Source of the DNA: Pseudonocardiales bacterium
Lineage (GTDB): Bacteria; Actinomycetota; Actinomycetes; Mycobacteriales; Pseudonocardiaceae
Length of the DNA: 36,315 nt
Direction: 5' to 3'
NCBI GenBank assembly: GCA_026393175.1
Contig: JAPLAT010000212.1
Span: 1 to 36,315 of the forward strand
Part shown: one piece after another, positions 28,951-36,315 of the stretch
How the letters are laid out: the number at the start of each line of letters is the position of its first letter
How positions within the stretch are numbered: the first letter of the stretch is position 1
The notes under the pieces: generated by a model
Database searches by the model: none
What the model saw: only the letters and a program-made list of their open reading frames with translations
What the model was told of the DNA's origin: nothing
Position numbers and translations under genes: made by a program

Positions 28951-29622
28951 ATGGTCAGCGACGTGATCGGCCCGGTGACACCCGGGTCCGCGGTCGTGCA
29001 CGTCGCCGGGTTCGTCGCGCTGATGCTCGTGACGTTCACCGGCCAGTGGGCGGGGTCGCTGGTGACCATCGTCCACGAGGGCGGGCACGTCGCCATGGGC
29101 GTGCTGAGCGGTCGACCCGTCACCGGTTTCAAGGTCCACGAAAACCACGCGGACGGCGGTGCGACCGAGGTACTCGGCGGCTGGGGTGTCTCCCGCCTGT
29201 TCGTGGGCGTGATCGGCTACATGACCGCGCCACTGCTCGGGCTGGCCGGTGCGAACCTCGTGCTCGACGGGAAGGCGTGGTCGGTCCTGTGGGCCTCGGT
29301 CTTCCTGCTCGTCTTCGCGCTGCTGCACGCCCGCGACTTCTTCACCAACCTGCTGGTCGTCGGCTACGGCGTGCTCATCGGCTGGGTCGCCGTGTCCGGC
29401 AGCCCGGATCTCCAGGCGACCGTCGCCGTGCTGCTCGTCTGGTGGATGCTGATGGGTGAGTTCCCCGGGCTGGTCGTGCTCGGCGTCGGGGGGAAGGGCA
29501 GGGGCGACCCGGCCTACCTGTCGCACAACACCTGGATCCCGGGCTTCGTCTGGGTCGCCCTCTGGTGGTTCGTCGCGATCGTCTGCCTCTGGGTCGGCGG
29601 GCGGCGCCTGCTGGGCTTCTGA
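28951..29622 (+). CDS. M50 family membrane metallopeptidase
   Basis: A 223-aa membrane protein. The zinc-binding motif is H42-E43-G-G-H46 in VTIVHEGGHVAMG, inside a hydrophobic segment, as in site-2-protease-like M50B peptidases. Four or five further membrane segments follow (LFVGVIGYMTAPLLGLAG, WSVLWASVFLLVFALL, LLVVGYGVLIGWVAV, ATVAVLLVWWMLMG, FVWVALWWFVAIVCLW). No PDZ domain is present. The substrate is unknown. Start ATG 28951 begins the conserved protein; the frame stays open upstream through the duplicated zwf tail to GTG 28792, which I regard as an accident. The ribosome binding site is weak (GACGGGGGC). The gene is convergent with the broken isomerase gene. Confidence 0.87.
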   Translation: MVSDVIGPVTPGSAVVHVAGFVALMLVTFTGQWAGSLVTIVHEGGHVAMGVLSGRPVTGFKVHENHADGGATEVLGGWGVSRLFVGVIGYMTAPLLGLAGANLVLDGKAWSVLWASVFLLVFALLHARDFFTNLLVVGYGVLIGWVAVSGSPDLQATVAVLLVWWMLMGEFPGLVVLGVGGKGRGDPAYLSHNTWIPGFVWVALWWFVAIVCLWVGGRRLLGF

Positions 29623-29654
29623 CCCGCGTGCGCCGCCCGCCGGACCCGGGTCAG
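29619..29654. terminator. Bidirectional hairpin containing both stop codons
   Basis: CTGACCCG (29619-29626) pairs perfectly with CGGGTCAG (29647-29654) across a 20-nt GC-rich loop. The M50 TGA (29620-29622) and the isomerase TGA on the minus strand (29651-29653) sit in the two arms. Likely transcription end for both genes. Confidence 0.6.
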
Positions 29655-30525
29655 GACGAGGAGAAGGCGCTGTCGAAGGCCGCCGACGGCGGGTCGAACG
29701 CCGTGCGGCGGACGAACTCCAGCGCGTCGGGGGCGCCGACGAGCCGGTCCATGCCGGCGTCCTCCCACTCCACCGAGATCGGGCCGTCGTAGCCGATCGT
29801 GTTGAGCATCCGGAAGCACGCCTCCCACGGCACGTCGCCGTGCCCGGTGGAGACGAAGTCCCAGCCCCGCCGGGGGTCGGCCCACGCGAGGTGGCTGCCC
29901 ATCCGCCCGTTGCGGCCGTTGCCGACCTGGCGCTTCGCGTCCTTGCAGTCCACGTGGTAGATCCGGTCGCGGAAGTCCCACAGGAACCCGACCGGGTCGA
30001 GGTCCTGCCAGACGAAGTGCGACGGGTCCCAGTTCAGCCCGAACGCCGGCCGGTGGCCGACGGCCTCCAGCGCGGCGACGGTCGTCCAGTAGTCGTACGC
30101 GATCTCCGACGGGTGCACCTCGTGGGCGAACCGCACCCCGACCTCGTCGAACACGTCGAGGATCGGGTTCCAGCGGTCGGCGAAGTCGCGGTAGCCCGCA
30201 TCCACCATCTCCTGGGGCACCGGCGGGAACATCGCCACGGTCTTCCAGATGCTCGACCCGGTGAACCCGACGACCGTGTCGACGCCCAGCGCCGCCGCGG
30301 CCCGGGCCGTCGTCCGCATCGCGTCGGCCGCGCGCTGCCGCACGCCCTCAGGTTCCCCGTCGCCCCACACCCGCACGACGGGTCCTCCACGGCGGCCCAG
30401 ACGTCGAAGTGGTCGCCCCAGCAGGCGATCTCCAGGCCGTCGTAGCCCCACTCCCCCGCGAGCCGCGCCACCTCCTCGAACGGCAGGTCGGCCCACTGGC
30501 CGGTGAACAGCGTGACGGGCCTCAT
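29651..30525 (-). pseudogene. Sugar phosphate isomerase/epimerase, broken by an internal deletion and frame change
   Basis: The N-terminal frame from ATG 30525 reads [20 protein letters not shown] and continues to [15 protein letters not shown]. It then runs into nonsense. A different frame resumes at [19 protein letters not shown] near 30380 and is intact to the stop at 29651, including [48 protein letters not shown] and [11 protein letters not shown]. From memory, intact relatives have about 40-45 residues between these two parts, including an AISNHLxGQAVCDDPID region that is absent here. The span (875 nt) is not a multiple of 3. It is an AP-endonuclease-2-type TIM barrel, which would isomerise or epimerise the sugar handled by this operon. 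The ATG overlaps the oxidoreductase stop by 4 nt. Confidence 0.85.
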
Positions 30526-31766
30526 GATCCGATCTCCTCCCAGGCGCTCCCGCGGGCGGCCGAGCGCTCCACGGCGTCCAGCACGAGCTGCACCTGCAGC
30601 CCGTCGGCGAACGAGGGCACCGGGTCGGTGCCCGCGGCGAGGTCGCGCACCAGGTCGGCGACCTCGTGGGTGAACGTGTGCTCGTAGCCCAGACCGTGCC
30701 CGGGCGGCCACCACGACCCCGCGTACGGGTGGCCGGGCTCGGTGACCAGGATCCGGCGGAACCCGGCCGTCGCGGCGTCCTCCGTGCCGTCGAAGAACGA
30801 CAGCTCGTTCATCGCCTCGAAGTCGAAGGCCAGCGAGCCGAGGCTGCCGTTGACCTCCAGCCGCAGCGCGTTCTTGCGGCCCGTCGCGAACCGGGTCGCC
30901 TCGAACGACGCCAGCCCGCCCCCGGCGAACCGGCCGAGGAACAGCGCGGCGTCGTCGACGTCCACGGTGCCCCGCCCGGTCCCGCCGGAGGCCGAGAGCC
31001 CGCGGGACTCCGGCATCTCAGCGGTGTCACCCTGCTGCGACCCGGTCGCAGCGGTGTCACCCCCCTGCGACGGGGACGCGGCGGGCAGCGGCCGCTCCCG
31101 CACGAACGTCTCGGTCAGCCCCGAGACGCCGGTCAGCAGGTCGCCCGTGACGAACTGCGCCAGGTCGACGACGTGCGCGCCGATGTCGCCCAGCGCCCCG
31201 GAGCCGGCCCGGTCCCGCTGCAGCCGCCAGACCAGCGGGAACTCCGGGTCGACGATCCAGTCCTGCAGGTAGGTGCCGCGCACGTGCCGGACCTCGCCGA
31301 TCCGCCCGTCGGCCACGAGCTGCCGCGCCAGCGCGACCGCCGGGACCCGGCGGTAGTTGAACCCCACCGTCGAGCGGACCCCGCGGGCCTGCGCCCGGGC
31401 GGCGGCGTCGGCCATCGCCCGCGCCTCGGCGACGGTGTTGGCCAGCGGCTTCTCGCACAGCACGTGCTTGCCGGCCTCCAGCGCCGCGATCGCGATCTCG
31501 GCGTGCGTGTCGCCGGGGGTGCAGATGTCGACGAGGTCGACGTCGCCGCGGTCGAGCAGGTCCTTCCAGTCCGTCACCGACTCCCGCCAGCCCCACCGGG
31601 CCGCGGCCTCGGCGGCGCGGCCGGCGTCGCGCCCGCAGAGGACGGCGAGGTCGGGCTCCAGCGGGAGGTCGAAGAACCGGCCCGCTGTGCGCCACGCCTG
31701 GGAGTGGGCCGCCCCCATGAAGGCGTGGCCCACCATCCCGACGCCCAGTCGCGAGGCCGCCGTCAC
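30522..31766 (-). CDS. Gfo/Idh/MocA family oxidoreductase
   Basis: A 414-aa NAD(P)-dependent sugar or polyol dehydrogenase. The N-terminal Rossmann motif is [18 protein letters not shown]. The conserved [11 protein letters not shown] and [11 protein letters not shown] segments are present. The C-terminal alpha/beta domain includes [16 protein letters not shown], where the histidine and preceding acidic residue sit in the substrate pocket. A low-complexity insertion of about 35 residues (from [19 protein letters not shown] onward) interrupts the C-terminal domain and is encoded by a 30-bp repeat. Start GTG 31766 overlaps the stop of the binding-protein gene by 4 nt, and its own stop overlaps the isomerase start, so the operon is tightly coupled. 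Substrate unknown; inositol-like polyols are common for this gene set. Confidence 0.9.
   Translation of the reverse strand: MTAASRLGVGMVGHAFMGAAHSQAWRTAGRFFDLPLEPDLAVLCGRDAGRAAEAAARWGWRESVTDWKDLLDRGDVDLVDICTPGDTHAEIAIAALEAGKHVLCEKPLANTVAEARAMADAAARAQARGVRSTVGFNYRRVPAVALARQLVADGRIGEVRHVRGTYLQDWIVDPEFPLVWRLQRDRAGSGALGDIGAHVVDLAQFVTGDLLTGVSGLTETFVRERPLPAASPSQGGDTAATGSQQGDTAEMPESRGLSASGGTGRGTVDVDDAALFLGRFAGGGLASFEATRFATGRKNALRLEVNGSLGSLAFDFEAMNELSFFDGTEDAATAGFRRILVTEPGHPYAGSWWPPGHGLGYEHTFTHEVADLVRDLAAGTDPVPSFADGLQVQLVLDAVERSAARGSAWEEIGS
31012..31071. repeat. Two-copy 30-bp repeat inside the Gfo/Idh gene
   Basis: On the plus strand, two units share GCGGTGTCACCC followed by CTGCGAC, at 31021-31041 and 31051-31071, i.e. 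spaced 30 bp. Each unit is flanked by GTCGCAG/CTGCGAC-type ends, which makes it partly self-complementary. On the coding strand it reads as Gln/Gly/Asp/Thr-rich linker in frame. It looks like a short intergenic-type repeat that inserted in a surface loop without breaking the gene. Confidence 0.7.
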
Positions 31767-32839
31767 GATTCGAACCCCAGTGGCAGGTAGTCGGCCACGT
31801 TCTCGGCGGTGATGGTGGCGGAGGCGAGCGTGATCGAGGCCGGGACCTCGCGCTCGGCAAGGTCGCCCATGCCGCGCGACTGCGCGATGAGCCGGGCCAG
31901 CGAGATCGCCGAGGACGCCATCGACGGGCTGTAGGTCACGGTCGCCTCCAGCACGGTGTCGCCCGCCTGGATCGAGCGCATGGCGTTGGCCGAGCCGGCG
32001 CCGCCGACCATGAAGAACTCGTTGCGCCCGGCCTGCTGGATCGCGGCGAGCACGCCGATGCCCTGGTCGTCGTCGTGGTTCCACACCGCGTCGAGCTGCG
32101 GGGCGGCCTGGAGCAGGTTCGCGGTGACCCGCTGCCCGCCCTGCGCGGTGAAGTCCGCGGCCTGGCGGGGCCCGACCGCGAAGCCGAAGGCCGACAGCGC
32201 GTCGGCGAAGCCCTGGCTGCGGGCCTGGGTGAGCGGCAGGTTGTCGATGCCGGCGATCTCGCCGATCACCGGGTTCGCCACGCCGGCGTCCCGCAGCCGC
32301 TGCCCGATGTAGGTGCCCGCGGAGACGCCCATGCCGTAGTTGTCGCCGCCGATCCAGGTGCGGTAGGCCAGCGGGGAGTCGAAGATCCGGTCCAGGTTCA
32401 CCACCGGGATGCCGGCGTCCATCGCCTGGCGGCCGACGGAGGTGAGCTGGCTGCCGTCGTTGGGCAGCAGCACCAGCGCGTCGACGCCGCGGTTGATCAG
32501 CGTCTGCACGGCCGCGATCTGCTGCGTGATGTCGTTGGTCGGGTTCACCGCCTCCAGCGTCACGTCCGGGTACTGCTCGGCCTGGGCCGTCGCGTTGTTC
32601 GCGATCGCGGCGATCCAGCCGTGGTCGGCCGCGGGCGCGGAGAACCCGATGGTGACGGGCGTGCCCGCCTCGGCGTTGTCGCCCGCCGCGGCGACGGCCG
32701 GGCCGCCCGCGGGCGCGCCGCCCGCCGGGGCGTTGCTCGTGCACGCCGAGAGCGCGACGGCGCCGCCGAGGCCCAGCGCGCCGGTGAGGAAGCCGCGACG
32801 GCGCAGGACGCCGGTCGGGTCGGGGTGGGATGCAGCCAT
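31763..32839 (-). CDS. Sugar ABC transporter substrate-binding lipoprotein
   Basis: A 358-aa periplasmic-binding-protein-1-like (RbsB/Peripla_BP_4) component. The N-terminus has a twin-arginine stretch (RRRGFLTG), a hydrophobic core and lipobox LSAC with C33 as the lipidation site, followed by an Ala/Gly/Pro linker. The mature fold starts at VTIGFSAPAADHGWIAAI. NRGVDALVLLPND, GIPVVNLDR, WIGGDNYGMGVSAG and AVWNHDDDQGIGVLAAI are typical sugar-binding segments. It captures the substrate for the adjacent permease and ATPase. Start ATG 32839 has AAGGAGT upstream. Its stop overlaps the oxidoreductase start. Confidence 0.94.
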   Translation of the reverse strand: MAASHPDPTGVLRRRGFLTGALGLGGAVALSACTSNAPAGGAPAGGPAVAAAGDNAEAGTPVTIGFSAPAADHGWIAAIANNATAQAEQYPDVTLEAVNPTNDITQQIAAVQTLINRGVDALVLLPNDGSQLTSVGRQAMDAGIPVVNLDRIFDSPLAYRTWIGGDNYGMGVSAGTYIGQRLRDAGVANPVIGEIAGIDNLPLTQARSQGFADALSAFGFAVGPRQAADFTAQGGQRVTANLLQAAPQLDAVWNHDDDQGIGVLAAIQQAGRNEFFMVGGAGSANAMRSIQAGDTVLEATVTYSPSMASSAISLARLIAQSRGMGDLAEREVPASITLASATITAENVADYLPLGFES

Positions 32840-32863
32840 GATCGACTCCTTCGTCGGGGGTGA

Positions 32864-33880
32864 CTAGTCGCGCCGGGCGCGGGTCTGGATCAGCACCGCC
32901 ACGACGATGATCACGCCCTTGGCGATGTTCTGGACCTCGGTGGCGAGGTTGTTGAGCACGAACAGGTTGGTGATGGTGGTGAACACGAGGACGCCGAGGA
33001 TCGAGCCGATCAGCGTCCCCCGCCCGCCCGACAGCAGCGTGCCGCCGATGATCACCGCGGCGATGGCGTCGAGCTCGTAGAGCGTGCCGTGCGTGCTGGA
33101 CCCGGTGGTGGTCAGCGACGCGATCATGATCGCCGCGATGCCGGCGCAGAGCCCGGACACGACGTAGAGCGCGACGGTGTGCCGCCGCACGTCCAGCCCG
33201 GCCAGCCGGGCCGCCTCCGGGTTGCCGCCGATGGCGAACGTGCGCCTGCCGAACGTCGTGCGGTTGAGCAGCACCCAGCCCAGCGCCACGACCACGGCGA
33301 AGACGTAGACCAGCAGCGGGATGCCCAGCGGCCGGGTCGTGGCGATCCCGGCGATCACCGGGTCGACGACGATCTGGCTGCGCCGCCCGGAGATCCGCTC
33401 GGCGAGGCCCTGCGCGGTGATCAGCGCCGCGAGGGTGACGATGAACGGCACGATCCGCCCGTAGGCGATGAGCAGGCCGTTCACCAGCCCCGCCCCGGCC
33501 CCGACGGCCAGCGCGCAGAAGATCATGACCAGCGGCCCGTAGGACTGCGTGGCCACGGTCGTGGCCCACACCGAGGCCAGCGCCATCACCTTGCCGACCG
33601 ACAGGTCGATGCCGCCGCCGATGATCACGAACGTGACCCCGACGGTCAGCACGCCGATGATCGACGCCGAGGTGAGGATCGTCAGCAGGTTGGCCGTGGT
33701 GAGGAACGTGTCGGCGGTGACCGTGCCGACGACCCCCAGCAGCACCAGCACCGCGACCAGGCCGAGGTTGCGCCCGGCGCCGGAGTCGAGCATCCGGGCC
33801 GCCCGGCCCGGCGGCGGGGAGACCGCCACCGGGGGCGGCGTGCTCACCTGCCCCTTCGTCACCGACACCTGCTCAGCCAT
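32864..33880 (-). CDS. Sugar ABC transporter permease (RbsC type)
   Basis: A 338-aa membrane permease of the BPD_transp_2 family. About eight to ten hydrophobic segments are visible after a ~40-residue Pro-rich cytoplasmic N-terminus. Family motifs are TFVIIGGGIDLSVGKVMAL, IVPFIVTLAALITAQGLAER, FAIGGNPEAARLAGLDV (the ATPase-contacting loop) and AAVIIGGTLLSGGRGTLIGS. It forms the channel of the importer, probably as a homodimer. ATG 33880 lies inside the end of the ATPase gene (8-nt overlap), so translation is coupled. Confidence 0.94.
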   Translation of the reverse strand: MAEQVSVTKGQVSTPPPVAVSPPPGRAARMLDSGAGRNLGLVAVLVLLGVVGTVTADTFLTTANLLTILTSASIIGVLTVGVTFVIIGGGIDLSVGKVMALASVWATTVATQSYGPLVMIFCALAVGAGAGLVNGLLIAYGRIVPFIVTLAALITAQGLAERISGRRSQIVVDPVIAGIATTRPLGIPLLVYVFAVVVALGWVLLNRTTFGRRTFAIGGNPEAARLAGLDVRRHTVALYVVSGLCAGIAAIMIASLTTTGSSTHGTLYELDAIAAVIIGGTLLSGGRGTLIGSILGVLVFTTITNLFVLNNLATEVQNIAKGVIIVVAVLIQTRARRD

Positions 33881-35384
33881 GGACCCTCTCCTCGGTTCCC
33901 TGCAGCACCAGGTCCAGCACCCGGCCCTCGTCCAGCTCGTCCGCCGGGCCGGAGTGCACGACCCGGCCCTCCCGCATCACCAGCACCCGGTCGGCCAGCC
34001 CCAGCACCTCCGGCACCTCGCTGGAGACCAGGACGACCGCCACCCCGTCGGCCGCCAGCCTGCGCACGAGCGCGTAGATCTCGCTGCGGGCGCCGACGTC
34101 GACGCCGCGGGTGGGCTCGTCGAGCAGCAGCACCCGGCAGCCCTGCAGCAGCCAGCGGGCCAGCACCACCTTCTGCTGGTTGCCCCCGGACAGCGTCCGC
34201 ACCGGCCGGGTCGGGTCGGGCGGGCGGACGTCGAGCTGGGCGGTGACCTCGCGGGCCGCGCCCACCTCGGCGTCCGGGCTCAGGAACCCGCCCCGGGCGA
34301 AGCGGCGCAGCGCGGGCAGCGACACGTTGCGCGCCACCGGCTCGGCGAGCAGCAGCCCCTGGCTCTTGCGCTCCTCGGGGCTCAGGCCCAGCCCGGCGCG
34401 CACGGCGGCCGGCACCGAGCCGGGCCGCAGGGCCGCCCCGCGCACGCGGACGGTGCCCGCCGTGGCGCGGCGCGCGCCGTAGACGGTCTCCAGCACCTCC
34501 GAGCGCCCGGACCCGACCAGCCCGGCGAGCCCGACGACCTCCCCGGCGCGGACGGTGAACGACACGTCGGCGAACTCGCCGGCCCGCGCGAGCCCCTCGA
34601 CCTCCAGCACCACCTCGGCGCCGGGCTCGCCCACCCGCGGCGGGAAGCTGTGCTCCACGGTCCGGCCGGTCATCAGCCGCACGACGTCCGCGGTGGGGGT
34701 GGTGCGGGCGGGCAGGTCGCGGGCGACGGTGCGCCCGTCCTTGAGCACGGTGACGCGGTCGCCGATCTCGCGGATCTCGGCCAGGCGATGGGAGATGTAG
34801 ACGACGGCGACGCCGTCGGCGGTCAGCTCGCGGACCACGCGGAACAGGTTGCGCACCTCCTCCGGGTCCAGCACCGCCGACGGCTCGTCCATGACGATGA
34901 GCCGGGCGTCGCGGGCCAGCGCCCTGGCCATGCTCACCACCTGCTGCCCGGCCGCGGAGAGCCGCCCGAGCTCGCGGCGCACCGGGATCTCCGGGTGCCC
35001 GAGGCGCGCGAGCAGGTCGCGCGCCAGCCGCTCGGCGTCGCGGGGGCGGGTGAAGCCGTACCGGGAGGGCTCGCGCCCGAGCACGACGTTCTCGGCGACC
35101 GAGAGGCCCGGCACGAGGTCGAGCTCCTGGTGGATCGTCGCGATCCCGGCGACGTCGGCGGCGTGCGGCGAGGCGAACGAGACCGGCTGCCCGTCCCACA
35201 CGACCTCGCCCGCGTCCGGCCGGTGCGCCCCGGCCAGGACCTTGATCAGGGTCGACTTGCCCGCGCCGTTCTGGCCGAGCAGGCAGTGCACCTCGCCCGC
35301 GACGACCCCGAGGTCGACGCCGTCGAGCGCGCGCACTCCGGGGAACTCCTTGACGATCCCCCGCATCTCCAGCAGGTCCGCCAC
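33873..35384 (-). CDS. Sugar ABC transporter ATP-binding protein (RbsA type, two nucleotide-binding domains)
   Basis: A 503-aa duplicated ATPase. Domain 1 (about 5-240) has Walker A GQNGAGKST (37-45), signature LSAAGQQVVSMARAL and Walker B LIVMDEPSA. Domain 2 (about 260-500) has the degenerate Walker A GLVGSGRSE typical of RbsA/MglA, signature LSGGNQQKVVLARWL and Walker B VLLLDEPTRGVD. LSPEERKSQGLL is also characteristic. It powers sugar import with the permease and lipoprotein. Domain 1 reads LSAAGQQ instead of the usual LSxGQQQ, a mild oddity. Start GTG 35384 has GGGAGG about 6 nt upstream. It is first in the operon, divergent from the ROK repressor. Confidence 0.94.
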   Translation of the reverse strand: MADLLEMRGIVKEFPGVRALDGVDLGVVAGEVHCLLGQNGAGKSTLIKVLAGAHRPDAGEVVWDGQPVSFASPHAADVAGIATIHQELDLVPGLSVAENVVLGREPSRYGFTRPRDAERLARDLLARLGHPEIPVRRELGRLSAAGQQVVSMARALARDARLIVMDEPSAVLDPEEVRNLFRVVRELTADGVAVVYISHRLAEIREIGDRVTVLKDGRTVARDLPARTTPTADVVRLMTGRTVEHSFPPRVGEPGAEVVLEVEGLARAGEFADVSFTVRAGEVVGLAGLVGSGRSEVLETVYGARRATAGTVRVRGAALRPGSVPAAVRAGLGLSPEERKSQGLLLAEPVARNVSLPALRRFARGGFLSPDAEVGAAREVTAQLDVRPPDPTRPVRTLSGGNQQKVVLARWLLQGCRVLLLDEPTRGVDVGARSEIYALVRRLAADGVAVVLVSSEVPEVLGLADRVLVMREGRVVHSGPADELDEGRVLDLVLQGTEERVHG

Positions 35385-35428
35385 CGGTCGCCTCCCACCA
35401 CGTCGTGTCGGGAGGGACCGTAGGAGCG

Positions 35429-35458
35429 TTGACCAGTGCCGTACAACGTCGCGATAAT
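35429..35458 (+). promoter_or_regulatory. Candidate sigma-70-type promoter of the ROK gene, with nearby dyad
   Basis: TTGACC (35429-35434) and GATAAT (35453-35458) are each one base from consensus and are 18 bp apart, about 35 nt before the ROK start. Between the -10 and the start codon lies TTCCGGCCGAAA (35475-35486), symmetric at 10 of 12 positions, a possible operator. The same 109-bp gap must hold the promoter of the ABC operon on the other strand, which I cannot place. Confidence 0.5.
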
Positions 35459-35493
35459 GCCGCTTCTCGTCATATTCCGGCCGAAATGAGTTC

Positions 35494-36315
35494 GTGATGC
35501 TGGACCTCCCGCCGCTGCGCCTGTCGTCCCCGGCGCTGGCCGGACGCGCGGGCGCGGCGGTCACGCTCAGCACGCTGGCCCGGCTCGTCGCGTCCGGCGC
35601 GGCGGTGAGCAAGGCCGACCTCGTGCCGGCCTCCGGGCTGGCCCGCACCACCGTCAGCACGGCGGTGGACGAGCTGCTCGAGCGGGGCGTGCTGCGCCTG
35701 GACGGCACGCGGCCCACGGCCGGGCGGGGCCGCCCCGCCGACCGGCTGGCGCTCGACCCGCACGGCGGGCACGTCCTGCTCGCCGACGTCGGCGCCCGCG
35801 GCGCGCACCTGGCCGTGGTGGACCTGAGCCAGCGGGTGCTCGCCCACGAGCACACCGAGCTCGACGTCCGCGACGGGCCGCGGGCCGTGCTGGACCGCGT
35901 GGAGTCCCGGCTCGAGGCCCTGCAGGCCGGCTCGGCCGTGCCGGTGCGGTCGGTGGTGATCGGGCTGCCCGGCCCGGTCGACGGCCGCCTCGGCGCCCCG
36001 GTCCGGCCGCCGATCATGCCCGGCTGGCACGCCTACCCGGTCTCCGCGCGGCTGCGCGAGCGGTTCGGCGCCCCCGCCGTGCTGGAGAACGACGTCAACC
36101 TGCGCGCGCTGGGCGAGGCCAGGGCGCTGCCCGCGGACCAGGTCCCGCTGCTGTTCGTCAAGGTCGGGACGGGGATCGGCGGCGGGCTCGTGGACGTCAC
36201 CGGCGGGCTGCACCACGGGGCCGACGGCGCGGCGGGCGACATCGGCCACGTGCGGGTGCGCGGCGCCCCCGACGAGGCGTGCGTGTGCGGCAACGTCGGG
36301 TGCATCGAGGCCGTC
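35494..36315 (+). CDS. ROK family transcriptional repressor, 3'-truncated by the window
   Basis: The frame is open from GTG 35494 (or ATG 35497) to the window end, giving 274 codons without a stop. The N-terminal winged helix (about 20-85) includes SKADLVPASGLARTTVSTAVDELLERGVL. The ROK sugar-kinase-like domain follows: LLADVGARGAHLAVVDL as the phosphate-1-like region, GLPGPVD, LENDVNLRALGEARAL and FVKVGTGIGGGLV. At the edge lies the zinc motif CVCGNVGCIE. NagC/XylR-type members bind a sugar and release DNA. Divergence from the ABC operon indicates that it controls sugar uptake and itself. The C-terminal ~120 residues are outside the window. Confidence 0.92.
   Translation, partial: MMLDLPPLRLSSPALAGRAGAAVTLSTLARLVASGAAVSKADLVPASGLARTTVSTAVDELLERGVLRLDGTRPTAGRGRPADRLALDPHGGHVLLADVGARGAHLAVVDLSQRVLAHEHTELDVRDGPRAVLDRVESRLEALQAGSAVPVRSVVIGLPGPVDGRLGAPVRPPIMPGWHAYPVSARLRERFGAPAVLENDVNLRALGEARALPADQVPLLFVKVGTGIGGGLVDVTGGLHHGADGAAGDIGHVRVRGAPDEACVCGNVGCIEAV

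Noticed and set aside
30666-31790. An open frame on the plus strand opposite the Gfo/Idh gene
   Set aside because: Antisense shadow with Arg/Val/Asp bias and no motif; the minus-strand gene has complete Gfo/Idh signatures and coupled neighbours.

Overview
The window is very GC-rich DNA with GTG starts, 4-nt GTGA/ATGA stop-start overlaps and strong third-position G/C bias. It carries an actinobacterial Ald/Lrp pair, a mycobacterial DinB2-like polymerase, a sunset-domain protein and a CvnA-type ATPase tail. Together these point to a Pseudonocardiaceae chromosome, probably Pseudonocardia or a relative; this is inferred from gene content, not from a database match. I see no rRNA, tRNA, CRISPR array, phage genes or intact insertion sequence.

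Layout. 1-4474: the 3' part of an Ala/Pro-rich protein with two sunset domains, a class II aldolase, an AbrB-type membrane protein and a methyltransferase. 4672-11731: a signalling block with a 1452-aa multi-HAMP hybrid histidine kinase and a coupled receiver protein on the minus strand, divergent from a HATPase-GAF-SpoIIE phosphatase. 11811-17506: a secreted LVIVD/PA-domain protein, a membrane-anchored SGNH hydrolase coupled to a DinB2-like polymerase, and a convergent diacylglycerol-kinase-family enzyme. 17667-19362: alanine dehydrogenase divergent from its likely Lrp/AsnC regulator. 19608-24966: a NAD(P)-binding protein coupled to a CPBP protease, a convergent cysteine-desulfurase-like protein, and a soluble CvnA-like ATPase with long repeats. 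25024-29622: glucose-6-phosphate dehydrogenase, a frameshifted antiporter-RCK-UBP zinc-finger gene, and an M50-family peptidase preceded by a stray copy of the zwf 3' end. 29651-36315: a sugar ABC importer (ATPase, permease, lipoprotein), a Gfo/Idh oxidoreductase and a broken sugar-phosphate isomerase/epimerase, divergent from a ROK repressor cut by the window edge.

How the genes work together. The kinase, receiver and phosphatase look like one signalling unit. The ROK-ABC-Gfo/Idh-isomerase block is a substrate-induced sugar or polyol uptake and oxidation operon whose last enzyme appears to have been lost. The ald-lrp pair controls alanine/pyruvate interconversion.

The most unusual non-coding items are a dyad-symmetric array of five plus five 22-bp-spaced repeats (19362-19576), a 57-nt near-perfect hairpin (17591-17647), the duplicated zwf tail (28780-28896), and three convergent gene pairs whose stop codons form the arms of the terminator-like hairpin between them.
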